A stretch of DNA of 21,318 nucleotides from Chloroflexota bacterium. Lineage in GTDB: Bacteria; Chloroflexota; Limnocylindria; Limnocylindrales; CSP1-4. The notes under the pieces were generated by a model. That model saw only the letters and a program-made list of their open reading frames with translations, was not told the DNA's origin and did not search any database. The DNA lies in contig JACCVB010000384.1 of NCBI GenBank assembly GCA_013698385.1, forward strand, positions 1-21,318, given 5' to 3'. Position numbers and translations under genes: made by a program. Positions 1 through 7,649 of this stretch are shown here, in pieces. Every line of letters begins with the position of its first letter. The first letter of the stretch is position 1.

Positions 1-1
1 T

Positions 2-1255
2 GGCGTCGCCATCATCTTCCAGGAATTCCAGGACGCAGCGACGCTGACAGTCGCCGAGAACATCTCCCTCGGACGCATCCCCAACCGATACGGACTCGTG
101 TCCTGGCGTGCCATGCGCCAGCGGGCCCGCACCATCCTTGACCAGCTCGGCGTCGAGCTGGACGTGGATCGCCTGGTGGGTACATTGCGTGTCGGCGAGC
201 GCCAAATGGTCGAGATCGCCAGATCCCTTTCGGGATCCGCCCGACTGCTCATCCTCGATGAGCCGACCGCTGCGCTCTCCCACCATGAGGCGGAGACGCT
301 GTTCCGCTTCATCCGGCGCTTGCGTGATCAGGGCGTGGCCATCATCTACATCACCCATCGCCTGGACGAGGTGACGGCGATCGCTGACCAGGTGCAGGTC
401 CTGCGCGATGGAACGACGTCGCTGTTGACGTCCATAAAGGAGACCGACCGGCCGCGCATGATCGAAGCCATGATCGGACGACGTATGGCACAGGTGGGAC
501 GTCCGGAGGCGCCTACCCACGCATTCGGCGAGGATCCGGTCCTGCGCTGGTCTGGCGCCGGTCAGGGCGAGACGTTCGACGGTGTGGACGTCACGGTTAG
601 GCCAGGAGAAGTCGTGGCCCTCTTCGGAAAACTGGGCTCGGGTGCTGAGGAGGTCGGCGAATCGGCCTTCGGGATACGGCATCTCGATCGGGGCACACTC
701 GAGGTCCAGGGCACGATCGCGACGTTCGATCGGCCATCCGGCGCCATTGCAGCGGGTATCGGCTTCCTTCCGGCCGACCGCAAGGCGGGTGGCGCATTCG
801 CCGTCCGGCCCGTGGCGGAGAACGTAGCAGTCGCAAGCTGGCCCATCCTGTCCCGGTTCGGAGTCATCCGTGACAGCGTCGAGGCAGCTGCCTTCCAGCG
901 GTGGCGCGATCGACTGTCGATCCGCTCGCGCAATGACCCCAAGCAGGCCATGGGGACGCTGTCTGGGGGTAACCAACAGAAGGTGTTATTGGCGCGTTGG
1001 CTGGAGCGCAACTCGCGGGTGCTCGTACTCATCGAGCCGACACGCGGTGTTGATGTGGGTGCCCGGGCGGACATCTATCGCGCGCTTCGCGGACTCGCGG
1101 CGCAGGGTATGGCGGTGCTGGCTGTGACATCCGACTACGAGGAAGCGGTCCAGGTCGCCGATCGGGCATATGTCATGAGCAAAGGACGCGTAGCACTCGA
1201 GCTGACGGGTCCCGAGATCAGCACGGGTCGGCTGCTGGCGGCCGCAGGAGGGTAG
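2..1255 (+). CDS. Sugar ABC transporter ATP-binding protein (RbsA/MglA type), 5'-truncated by window edge
   Basis: ATPase subunit with two nucleotide-binding domains, powering a ribose/xylose/galactose-type importer at the inner face of the membrane. The reading frame is open from base 2, so only the last 417 residues are visible and the first Walker A lies outside. Seen: Q-loop (IIFQEFQ) at the edge, family-type signature VGERQMVEIA, Walker B LLILDEPT and H-loop YITHRLDEV in domain 1. Domain 2 has the degenerate Walker A usual for this family (LFGKLGSGAEEV), a full LSGGNQQK signature and RGVDVGAR. Oddity: the domain 2 Walker B reads LVLIEPTRG, with Ile at codon 1031-1033 where the family has Asp. 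The stop is 2 bp before the permease ATG, so the two are one operon. The family call is firm; substrate is unknown. Confidence 0.93.
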   Translation, partial: GVAIIFQEFQDAATLTVAENISLGRIPNRYGLVSWRAMRQRARTILDQLGVELDVDRLVGTLRVGERQMVEIARSLSGSARLLILDEPTAALSHHEAETLFRFIRRLRDQGVAIIYITHRLDEVTAIADQVQVLRDGTTSLLTSIKETDRPRMIEAMIGRRMAQVGRPEAPTHAFGEDPVLRWSGAGQGETFDGVDVTVRPGEVVALFGKLGSGAEEVGESAFGIRHLDRGTLEVQGTIATFDRPSGAIAAGIGFLPADRKAGGAFAVRPVAENVAVASWPILSRFGVIRDSVEAAAFQRWRDRLSIRSRNDPKQAMGTLSGGNQQKVLLARWLERNSRVLVLIEPTRGVDVGARADIYRALRGLAAQGMAVLAVTSDYEEAVQVADRAYVMSKGRVALELTGPEISTGRLLAAAGG

Positions 1256-1257
1256 GC

Positions 1258-2331
1258 ATGGCAGACGATGAGCTTTCCGGCGGGACAGAGCGGGCCGCCC
1301 CTGACCCATTGGAGACGGGATCAACCACCATTGAGGCATCTGTCGCGGCCACGATGAGGACAGCCGACGCACGTCGGCGCGTCTCCCTGCCAGAGACCGG
1401 CGTGCTGTTTGCCGTCCTGGCGGTGCTGGTGATCTTCTTCTCCATCACGTCGCAGTACTTCCTCAACAGCGCGAACCTCATCAATATCCTCCAGAACACG
1501 GCCCGCATCGGCATCGTTGCCTGCCCTGCAACGCTGTTGCTTATCAGTGGCCAGTTCGACCTCTCGGTCGGCTCCTCTTCGGCATTCGTGGCCATGGTGG
1601 TGGCCATCGCTGCATCGACCTCAGGATCACCGATCACGCCAGGTCTGCCGCTGTGGGTCGCGATCCTATCCGGAGTAGTTGCTGCGCTGCTCGTCGGGGC
1701 GGTGAACGGGGTGAGCGTCAGCTTCTTCCGGATCAACGCGCTGATCACCACGTTGGCCACGTTGGCCATTCTTCGCGGGCTGACGAAAGTTGCGAGCGAC
1801 GGACAGACGGTCCGCCTCGAGGAGTTCGGATGGCTTGGCACCGCCCGTGTCTTGGAGCTGCCGATCCCGGTCTACATCTTCGCCGCCGTGGTGGTGGCGT
1901 TCTTCTTCCTCCTTCGGTACACCACCTACGGACGCTCGATGTACGCCATCGGCGCCAGCCCCACCGCGGCTCGATTGGCCGGCATCCGGACGGACCGAGC
2001 CATCTTCATCGCGTTCATCCTGTCGGCAGCCTTGGCTGGACTCTCCGGATTGATCCTCGTGTCTCAGGTCGGCAGCGCCTCGCCCAATGCGGGCATCGGT
2101 CTCGAGCTGTCGGTCGTCACGGCAGTGGTGCTGGGTGGCGCCAGCCTGTCCGGTGGCCGCGGCTCGATCGTCGGTACCACGCTCGCCGTGCTCATCGTGG
2201 GCGTGCTAGGCAACGGGCTCATCCAATTGGCGGTCCCGTCCTACTGGATCGACGTCGCGGGCGGCGTCCTGCTGCTCGTCGCCGTTGGCTTCGACCAGGT
2301 GCGCGTGCGGTATTCGCACGCGGCCGGCTAG
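1258..2331 (+). CDS. Sugar ABC transporter permease (RbsC/BPD_transp_2 family)
   Basis: Integral membrane channel subunit of a carbohydrate importer, 357 aa. The N-terminus is a polar tail of about 45 residues, followed by about eight to ten hydrophobic helices. The family motif SGQFDLSVGS (usual form SGGIDLSVG) lies near residue 98, and the C-terminal signature GGASLSGGRGSIVG near residue 300. The ATG at 1258 is preceded by AGGAGGG (1246-1252), which overlaps the end of the ATPase gene. The pair looks like a transport cassette whose binding protein must be encoded upstream of the window or supplied elsewhere. It is a different transporter from the one at 15779-19729. Substrate is not readable. 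Confidence 0.93.
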   Translation: MADDELSGGTERAAPDPLETGSTTIEASVAATMRTADARRRVSLPETGVLFAVLAVLVIFFSITSQYFLNSANLINILQNTARIGIVACPATLLLISGQFDLSVGSSSAFVAMVVAIAASTSGSPITPGLPLWVAILSGVVAALLVGAVNGVSVSFFRINALITTLATLAILRGLTKVASDGQTVRLEEFGWLGTARVLELPIPVYIFAAVVVAFFFLLRYTTYGRSMYAIGASPTAARLAGIRTDRAIFIAFILSAALAGLSGLILVSQVGSASPNAGIGLELSVVTAVVLGGASLSGGRGSIVGTTLAVLIVGVLGNGLIQLAVPSYWIDVAGGVLLLVAVGFDQVRVRYSHAAG

Positions 2332-2351
2332 GTCGGTCTCGAGCATCGTCG

Positions 2352-3452
2352 ATGACCCACCTCACCTGGTCGGACGAGATCGGCAAGCGCGTCCGAACCG
2401 GCGACTGGGCGGACCAGAGCGTCTCGACGGTCACCAAGATCCAGGAGGCCCTCCGCGAGGGCGGCGATGTCTTCGGCCTGACCGCGGGCCGGCGCGAGAC
2501 AGCGGCCCAGCTGGTCGACTACTTCATGGAAGAGGCCAAGGTCGTCTACGTCATCTACGAGGTGTGGACGGCGGGCTTCCTGGACTGGCTCCGGGGCGCC
2601 GGCGTCGCCGAGAGCGAACTCGAGACCGAGATCGACCGACTCCGGACGCTCCTCGCCTGGCCGGACGGGACCGCGCTCGACACGACCGCTCGCTGGAGGG
2701 TCCTCGGCGAGGCCGCCGGGCGCCTGGGCAACGGCATCCGGAGCTACGAGCTGCCCGTCGCGGCCGCCGAGGCGGAGCTGGAGGCGCTCCTCGCCGACTG
2801 GCGCCGGCTGCACGATCGATACGCCGACCTGGTGGCCGGCGTTCTGGCCTTCGTCGCACGGCGCTTCGGGGAGGCCGCCCTGGAGCCCTGCTATCGATCC
2901 GTCCTGGAGCCGTACATCCAGGAACGCTATATGCCCTTCGACGTGCGCCTGCGGCCGTACGCGGACACGCTCGTGCGCAACCTGTACATCTCGCTCGAGG
3001 CGATGCGCGCGCACCTGGTCGGGCCGGGCCGGCGGGGTGACGTGGGCCTCGAAGAGTTCGACGACCGCTGGGAGCTGCGATTCGACCCGTGTGGCTCCGG
3101 TGGGCGCCAGGTCCGGGGCGATGAGATCGAGGGCACCGGGTCGCGGGTGCTCGCACCGTACGAGTTCGGGGTCACCCGGGAACGCCATCCGTGGGCCTGG
3201 AACGAGACCGGCGTGTGCTACTACTGCGCCCACTGCAATCTCGCGTTGTCCACCCTGCCGGCCGAGCGCTGGGGCCACCCGATCCGGACGGTGGACCCGC
3301 CGCTGTGGCGCGGTGACGGGGATCCGCTCACCCGAAAGCAGTGCACCTGGACCGTCTGGAAGTCGCTCGAGGCGATCCCGGAGCGCGAGTACGAGCGGAT
3401 CGGGCGGACCAAGCCGGAACTCCCCGTGATCCAGCCAGGCGACCGGCGATGA
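2352..3452 (+). CDS. Cys/His-rich protein of unknown function, paralogue 1 (P1)
   Basis: 366 aa; I do not recognise the family. The N-terminal two thirds look helical, with many charged Glu/Arg stretches and no signal peptide or membrane segment. The C-terminal third has a striking conserved block: RFDPCGSGGR with Cys247, His279 in ERHPWAW, C289-x2-C292-A-H294-C295 in GVCYYCAHC, then DPP and Cys331 in KQCTW. The same residues recur in the protein encoded at 6503-7618, so they are probably functional, most simply as a metal site (inference). The start at ATG 2352 is supported by alignment with that paralogue (shared VSTxxK near the N-terminus), although the ribosome binding site is weak. It lies 20 bp after the permease and is probably co-transcribed with it, which suggests a role in processing the imported compound. 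A soluble metalloenzyme is one possibility; function is open. Confidence 0.85.
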   Translation: MTHLTWSDEIGKRVRTGDWADQSVSTVTKIQEALREGGDVFGLTAGRRETAAQLVDYFMEEAKVVYVIYEVWTAGFLDWLRGAGVAESELETEIDRLRTLLAWPDGTALDTTARWRVLGEAAGRLGNGIRSYELPVAAAEAELEALLADWRRLHDRYADLVAGVLAFVARRFGEAALEPCYRSVLEPYIQERYMPFDVRLRPYADTLVRNLYISLEAMRAHLVGPGRRGDVGLEEFDDRWELRFDPCGSGGRQVRGDEIEGTGSRVLAPYEFGVTRERHPWAWNETGVCYYCAHCNLALSTLPAERWGHPIRTVDPPLWRGDGDPLTRKQCTWTVWKSLEAIPEREYERIGRTKPELPVIQPGDRR

Positions 3453-3485
3453 CAGCGACCTCGCGGACCCAGCTGTGCGTCGGCC

Positions 3486-3551
3486 ATGGCAAAGGCGGCC
3501 TACATCAACGGCGCAACCATCGACATCAACGGCGGCTGGGTAATGACGTGA
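3486..3551 (+). pseudogene. C-terminal remnant of a short-chain dehydrogenase/reductase
   Basis: A 21-codon stretch ending in TGA encodes AAYINGATIDINGGWVMT, which matches the usual C-terminal end of classical SDR enzymes (Y-I-T/N-G-x-x-I-D-I-N-G-G-x). Compare YITGEVTDINGGFLID at the end of the intact SDR at 4751-5461. Nothing upstream in this frame looks like the rest of an SDR; the preceding 33 bases run straight into the end of P1. It is best read as the tail of a deleted gene, with the start coordinate set at the only in-frame ATG. The amidohydrolase begins 40 bp later. Confidence 0.65.
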
Positions 3552-3591
3552 CCCCGCCCACACCCCACGACAGCCCAGGAGGACGACGCCC

Positions 3592-4485
3592 GTGACCGAA
3601 GTCGACCGCAGCATCCCGTTCATCGAGACCCACCATCACCTGTGGGAGCTGGATCGCTTCCATTACGACTGGCTGACGGACCCAGGCTGGGACGGCCACA
3701 ACGCCCTCCTGGGCGATTACAAGATGATCCGCACGGAGATCGGCGCGCCGTGGCGCTTCTTCAAGGAGTTCTACGGCGCCAACGTCACCAAGAGTGTCCA
3801 CGTCGAGGCGGCGTACGCCGGACCGGACCCGCTGGAGGAAACGGTCTGGCTGGACACCGTTGCCAAGGAATACGGCTTCCCGCACGCGCTCGTCGTCTTC
3901 TGCGATATCGAGGCGGACGGGGCGGAGGCCAAGCTGGACCAGCACGTGGAGGCGTCGTCGCTCGTCCGCGGCGTGCGCATCCGGGCCCATCCGGACGACC
4001 CGGACACGGCGGCCTTCCGGGCCGGTTACCAGGCGCTTGCGGCACGCAACCTGTCGTACGAGTTGAATGCGTCGCCGGGCAAGATCCTGTCGGGTCGCGA
4101 CGTGGCCAAGGCCAACCCGGATGTCCAGGTGATCCTTGGCCATGCCGGCTTCCCGGTCCAGCGCGACGACGCCTACTTCGAGACGTGGAAGTCGGAGATG
4201 TCCGCCCTCGGCGAAGTCGAGCACGTCGCCTGCAAGGTGTCCGGGTTCGGCATGGCGGACAACCGCTGGACGATCGAGTCCATCCGCCCGTGGGTCCTCC
4301 ACTGCATCGACGCGTTCGGGCCGGAGCGAATCATGTTCGGCACGAACTGGCCGGTGGACATCCTGTACGCGACCTACCTGGAGCAGACCGACGCGTATCG
4401 CCGGATCATCGCCGACGCCGGCTTCAGCCGAGACGAGCAGGAGGCGATGCTCTACCGCAACGCCGAGCGCTTCTACCGGATCTAG
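3592..4485 (+). CDS. Amidohydrolase_2 family metal-dependent hydrolase (lactonase-like TIM barrel)
   Basis: 297 aa, close to the usual length of COG3618-type TIM-barrel hydrolases, which include sugar lactonases (rhamnono-/fuconolactonase type) and related hydrolases. Seen: an HxH metal motif at the first strand (THHHLW, His14/His16), His70 in SVHVEAA, His184 in ILGHAGFP and the C-terminal FGTNWPVD block. Asn252 stands where many members have Asp, although an Asn form is also common in part of the family. The start is GTG at 3592 with AGGAGG at 3578-3583. In a sugar-oxidation setting the simplest role is to open the lactone made by an SDR or AKR dehydrogenase, giving the aldonic acid (inference). 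Opening of another cyclic ester or amide cannot be excluded. Confidence 0.88.
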   Translation: MTEVDRSIPFIETHHHLWELDRFHYDWLTDPGWDGHNALLGDYKMIRTEIGAPWRFFKEFYGANVTKSVHVEAAYAGPDPLEETVWLDTVAKEYGFPHALVVFCDIEADGAEAKLDQHVEASSLVRGVRIRAHPDDPDTAAFRAGYQALAARNLSYELNASPGKILSGRDVAKANPDVQVILGHAGFPVQRDDAYFETWKSEMSALGEVEHVACKVSGFGMADNRWTIESIRPWVLHCIDAFGPERIMFGTNWPVDILYATYLEQTDAYRRIIADAGFSRDEQEAMLYRNAERFYRI

Positions 4486-4613
4486 CTTGACTGCGTGGGC
4501 GATCGCGGCCCATCTTCGGCGTTCGCGCGCCGGAGCGACGTCGAGCCACTCATCGTCAGCCGGCGCGACCCGGCGCTCCTCGAGCGGGTTCGGTCAGATT
4601 TCGGCTTCACCCA

Positions 4614-4736
4614 GAGTGGCAGGTGACCGGCGTGGAACTCGAGGGCGCCCATCGGCAGCCAGGCCACATTCGCTCGCCCCAAGGCGGCCTTGACCTCCTC
4701 CGGACGGAGTCGTTCCAACCGAACCTCGGCATCCAT
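4614..4736 (-). pseudogene. N-terminal fragment of a creatininase-family amidohydrolase
   Basis: From the ATG at 4736 the minus strand encodes 41 residues with a clear creatininase-family N-terminus: LERLRPEEVKAAL, then VAWLPMGALEFHAGHLPL, including the metal-ligand pattern E-x-H followed by HLPL. Right after HLPL, where the family continues with G-x-D, the reading frame turns into basic, unrelated sequence and stops at 4482. The gene is therefore cut off after about one sixth of the usual length of roughly 250 aa. It starts 14 bp downstream of the SDR stop on the same strand, so an SDR-creatininase operon probably existed before the deletion. Confidence 0.7.
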
Positions 4737-4750
4737 CGCGAGCGTCCTCG

Positions 4751-5461
4751 TCAGTCGATCAGGAAGCCGCCATTGATGTCCGTCACCTCGCCCGTGATGT
4801 AGCCGGCGTGCGACGAACACAGGAACGCCACCAGTGAGGCGACCTCGTCCACGGTCCCGAAGCGCCCGACCGGGATGCGGCTGACGAGGTCGCGCGTGTT
4901 GGCGATCATCGGCGTGTCGATCAGGGTCGGGGCGAGGGCGTTGGCCGTGATGCCGTGAGCGGCATATTCCTGGGCGATCGACTTCATCAGCGTCATCAGC
5001 CCGGCCTTGCTGGCCGCATACGCGGCGACCGAGCGTGCGCCACCCGCCTTGCCGGCACTCGAGCCCATCCCGACGATCCGCCCGTAGCCCGCTTCACGCA
5101 TCGCGGGCAACGCGCGTCGGGCACACAGGAACGCGCCGGTCAGGTTGATCGCCATCGTCCTGTCCCACAGCTCACGGGTCGTCTCCTCGAAGGGGACGAT
5201 CGGGAAGATGCCGGCATTGAGGACGAGGACGGAAACCGCGCCCAAATCGCGCTCCACGTCTCCGAAGGCGTTCTCGACCGCGGCCTCGTCGCTGACATCA
5301 CAGGCGATGCCGAGGATGCCCGCATGGTCCGGCGCCTCGAGATCCAGAGCCGCCACGCGCGCCCCGTTGCCGGCCAGGACCTCGGCGATCCGCTGGCCGA
5401 TCCCGCGCCCCGCGCCGGTGACGATCGCCGTGCGACCATCGAGTCCCTCGACCTGGATCAT
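4751..5461 (-). CDS. SDR family oxidoreductase (classical, NAD-type)
   Basis: 236 aa, a typical classical SDR. Rossmann glycine motif TGAGRGIG (15-22), N82-A-G, catalytic Ser near 134-135, Tyr148 and Lys152 (YAASK), and the C-terminal YITGEVTDINGGF. Asp40 at the end of the second strand (VAALDLE) favours NAD over NADP. It likely oxidises a sugar hydroxyl or anomeric carbon, or reduces a keto group; substrate cannot be told. The start is ATG at 5461 with a strong GGAGGAGG (5468-5475 on the plus strand). It is divergent from the sugar-isomerase-like gene at 5539 and shares a 77-bp regulatory region holding a palindrome at 5478-5493. A creatininase fragment follows it. Confidence 0.92.
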   Translation of the reverse strand: MIQVEGLDGRTAIVTGAGRGIGQRIAEVLAGNGARVAALDLEAPDHAGILGIACDVSDEAAVENAFGDVERDLGAVSVLVLNAGIFPIVPFEETTRELWDRTMAINLTGAFLCARRALPAMREAGYGRIVGMGSSAGKAGGARSVAAYAASKAGLMTLMKSIAQEYAAHGITANALAPTLIDTPMIANTRDLVSRIPVGRFGTVDEVASLVAFLCSSHAGYITGEVTDINGGFLID

Positions 5462-5477
5462 TTGCTACCTCCTCCAG

Positions 5478-5493
5478 CTGGTGACGTTTCCAG
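5478..5493. promoter_or_regulatory. Candidate LacI-type operator in a divergent intergenic region
   Basis: CTGGTGACGTTTCCAG is an imperfect palindrome (12 of 16 positions symmetric) centred on CG, the usual centre of LacI-family operators. Its core GTGACGTTTCC differs by one base from GTAACGTTTCC in the operator beside the lacI-type gene (19834-19844). It partly precedes the SDR ribosome binding site and lies about 45 bp before the TTG at 5539, so it could control both genes. It lacks the TATCGT extension of the other three sites, so membership in the same regulon is less sure. Confidence 0.45.
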
Positions 5494-5538
5494 CAGGCCG
5501 CTAGCATAGGTCATCACGAGGACGGGAGGCGAAGCACG

Positions 5539-6432
5539 TTGCAGGTCGGGATCGACAGTTACTCGTATCACCGTCGCTATGGCGAGGCCCGTCCGGGCGA
5601 GCACCCGCCGACGGCCGAACCGTGGCCGCTGGAGCCCGGCCCGGTGCTGCGGCACGCGCACGAGGTCGGGGCGGATGTCGTGTTCCTCGAGACGTGCTAC
5701 CTGCCCGAGCCGGAGGCCATCGACCCGGCGATGCTGGCCGACGCCGGTCGGCTCAAGGTCGGGTTTTCGTGGGGACATCCGTGGCCCGCCGGTCGCTATG
5801 CGGGTCTGGACGGTGGTCGCTGGTACGGTGCAGAGCGGGAGCTCGCTCGCTGGATCGAGACGACCACGCACCTGGGTCAGGACGTCCTTCGGATCACGGC
5901 CGGCAGCCCGGCGTCGCGCGGCGATGAACCAGCTGAGGTCCTCGTGGAGCGCCTGGTCGGGCCGGTCCGCCGGGCCGCCGATCACGCCGCGGATCGTGGG
6001 GTTCGACTCGCCCTGGAAAACCACGGCGACCTGCGGGTCGCCGATATCCTCGCCCTGTTCGACTTGGTCGATCGGCCGGCATCGCTGGGCGTGTGCCTGG
6101 ACAACGTGAACCTCATCCGTGTCGGCGACGACATGCTGGAAGGCACCCGGGCGCTCGCACCGCACACCCTCCTCGTCCAGCTGAAGGATCACGAGCCCGG
6201 TGATCCGACGGTCCCGGGCGGCCCGGTCTGCACCGCCCTCGGCGACGGCGTGGCGGACCTCCCGGGCGTGCTCACGATCCTCGCGGCGGTGGGCTTCGAT
6301 GGCCCGGTCTGCGTGGAGCTTGCCTCGCTTGGCCCGGCGGACGTGGATGAACTGACGATGATCGAGCGCAGCGTGCGCTGGCTGCGGGCGAACGTTCCGA
6401 GCCAGGTGGACCCCGGCGCGAATGACCGCTGA
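5539..6432 (+). CDS. Sugar phosphate isomerase/epimerase-like TIM barrel (AP_endonuc_2 fold)
   Basis: 297 aa. The fold is recognised from the N-terminal MQVGIDSYSYH strand and the spaced metal ligands: Glu160 (LALENHGD), Asp188 (VCLDNVN), His218 (LKDHE) and Glu260 (VCVEL). These match the divalent-metal site of xylose-isomerase-like epimerases and isomerases (IolE/IolH/tagatose-epimerase type). It probably moves a carbonyl or inverts a carbon on a sugar or keto acid in the pathway. The start appears to be TTG at 5539, preceded by GGGAGG (5524-5529) at a good distance; no ATG or GTG fits the conserved N-terminus better. It ends in front of a strong hairpin at 6440. The exact reaction is unknown. 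Confidence 0.87.
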   Translation: MQVGIDSYSYHRRYGEARPGEHPPTAEPWPLEPGPVLRHAHEVGADVVFLETCYLPEPEAIDPAMLADAGRLKVGFSWGHPWPAGRYAGLDGGRWYGAERELARWIETTTHLGQDVLRITAGSPASRGDEPAEVLVERLVGPVRRAADHAADRGVRLALENHGDLRVADILALFDLVDRPASLGVCLDNVNLIRVGDDMLEGTRALAPHTLLVQLKDHEPGDPTVPGGPVCTALGDGVADLPGVLTILAAVGFDGPVCVELASLGPADVDELTMIERSVRWLRANVPSQVDPGANDR

Positions 6433-6439
6433 GGAGAGT

Positions 6440-6474
6440 CCGGACGCCGCTCGGAGGAGCAGAGCGGCGTCCGG
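6440..6474. terminator. Perfect 13-bp hairpin between convergent genes
   Basis: CCGGACGCCGCTC (6440-6452) and GAGCGGCGTCCGG (6462-6474) are exact reverse complements around a 9-base purine-rich loop. It sits between the stops of two convergent genes (6432 and 6503), a place where a bidirectional terminator is expected. There is no T-tract on either side, so it would not be a textbook intrinsic terminator. Confidence 0.6.
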
Positions 6475-6502
6475 TGGGAGGAGCGGATACGAGACGCGGG
6501 CC

Positions 6503-7618
6503 TCAGCCTGCGCCGGGTAGTCCGGCGCTGATCATCGGAAGTTCGCGGGCGCCGTGGGCCTTGGAGCCGAACGCCGCCGGTTTCGTCCGGCCCACGCGTT
6601 CGTAGTACTCGGCCGGCACCTGGGTCGGGTCCTTGAACATCTGCCACTGGCACTTCGGTGCCTCGCCGACGGCCGTCCGGTCCGCGTCGTAGATCGGCGG
6701 GTCGATGACTCGAACGGGGTAGCCGAAGCGATCCATCGGCATCTCCTCCATGAGGATGATGCAGTGTGCGCAGTACAGGCAGACACCGGGCGTGTAGTGA
6801 TTCCAGGAGTGCTTCTCCTCGGTCACGGTCCAGTCGTACGGCGGCTGCATCCGGGGCGGCGTGCCCTCGATCGCGTCACCGCGCAGGGTTCTGCCGCCGG
6901 AACCGCACGGATCGAATCGAAGGACGAAGCGATCCTCGAGCTCGATCAGCTCCATGTCGCCCGTCCGCTCTGGACCGACAAGATGGCCGCGCATCGCCTC
7001 GCAGGCGACGAGCATCAGGATCTCGAGCGACTCGTCCCAGGGGTACTTGTCGACGTCGAACTTCTCGTAGCGCCACACGAACAGGGGCAGCAGCACCCGG
7101 TCGTACATGTCGCGGATGGCCGGTTCACCGAGCTGCTCCTTGACCAGCGACATGAGCGCGTACGTGTGATCGACGTCACGATCGTGGCACTGGCGCCACG
7201 TCTCCTTCATGACGTCCACGCGCTGCCTGGCCTCGTCCGGCTGCTCGCGGTAGGCGGCGGCGGTGAAGTCCTGGACCTCGGACAGGAAGCGGTCCCAGTG
7301 CTTGCGAGGATGCCAGGGGCTGCCATCCGGCAGGGTCGCGACGGCGATCGCCTGGTCGTTGCGGGCCCTGATGCGCTTCTCGTCAACGCCTTGCTCCCGC
7401 AGGTAGCCGTTCAGGTCGCCGATCCACTGGCGATACAGGGTGAAGCAGACGTTCGCCTCGTCCACGAAGTAGCTGCCGAGTTGCGCCGCCTCGTCCCAGC
7501 GCGCGCCGTCCAGCGCGTCGATCATCTTGCGGTACGTGGAGACCTTCTGGTCTTCCCAGGGACCCATGCGCACACGCCTGCCCAGCAGCTCGGCGAACGC
7601 GATCGTCGTCTCGGCCAC
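6503..7618 (-). CDS. Cys/His-rich protein of unknown function, paralogue 2 (P2)
   Basis: 371 aa, a full-length paralogue of the protein at 2352-3452; function not recognised. Shared features run end to end: N-terminal RVRMG-W-DQ-VST, EAMRGHLVGPERTGD, then RFDPCGSGGR (Cys238), GD-IEGT, His270 (EKHSW), GVCLYCAHC (C280-x2-C283-A-H285-C286), R-IDPP, a Cys-x-Trp (KCQW) and YYERVGRTKP at the end. Cytosolic by appearance. The start is GTG at 7618, chosen because it aligns with the P1 start and has GGGAG just upstream (7624-7630); the open frame extends further but into repeat DNA. It stands alone behind its own operator/promoter at 7650-7671, linking it to the LacI-type regulon. A conserved metal-bound enzyme is an inference. 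Confidence 0.87.
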   Translation of the reverse strand: MAETTIAFAELLGRRVRMGPWEDQKVSTYRKMIDALDGARWDEAAQLGSYFVDEANVCFTLYRQWIGDLNGYLREQGVDEKRIRARNDQAIAVATLPDGSPWHPRKHWDRFLSEVQDFTAAAYREQPDEARQRVDVMKETWRQCHDRDVDHTYALMSLVKEQLGEPAIRDMYDRVLLPLFVWRYEKFDVDKYPWDESLEILMLVACEAMRGHLVGPERTGDMELIELEDRFVLRFDPCGSGGRTLRGDAIEGTPPRMQPPYDWTVTEEKHSWNHYTPGVCLYCAHCIILMEEMPMDRFGYPVRVIDPPIYDADRTAVGEAPKCQWQMFKDPTQVPAEYYERVGRTKPAAFGSKAHGARELPMISAGLPGAG

Positions 7619-7649
7619 GTGGGTCTCCCGCACTCGACTACGATGGGGG

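Noticed and set aside
562..1074. Long open frames antisense to the ABC ATPase and to many other genes (for example 2328-3623 and 10888-12405 on the minus strand)
   Set aside because: Typical antisense shadows in GC-rich DNA: Arg/Pro/Ser-rich, no family motifs, and opposite clear genes with full domain signatures.
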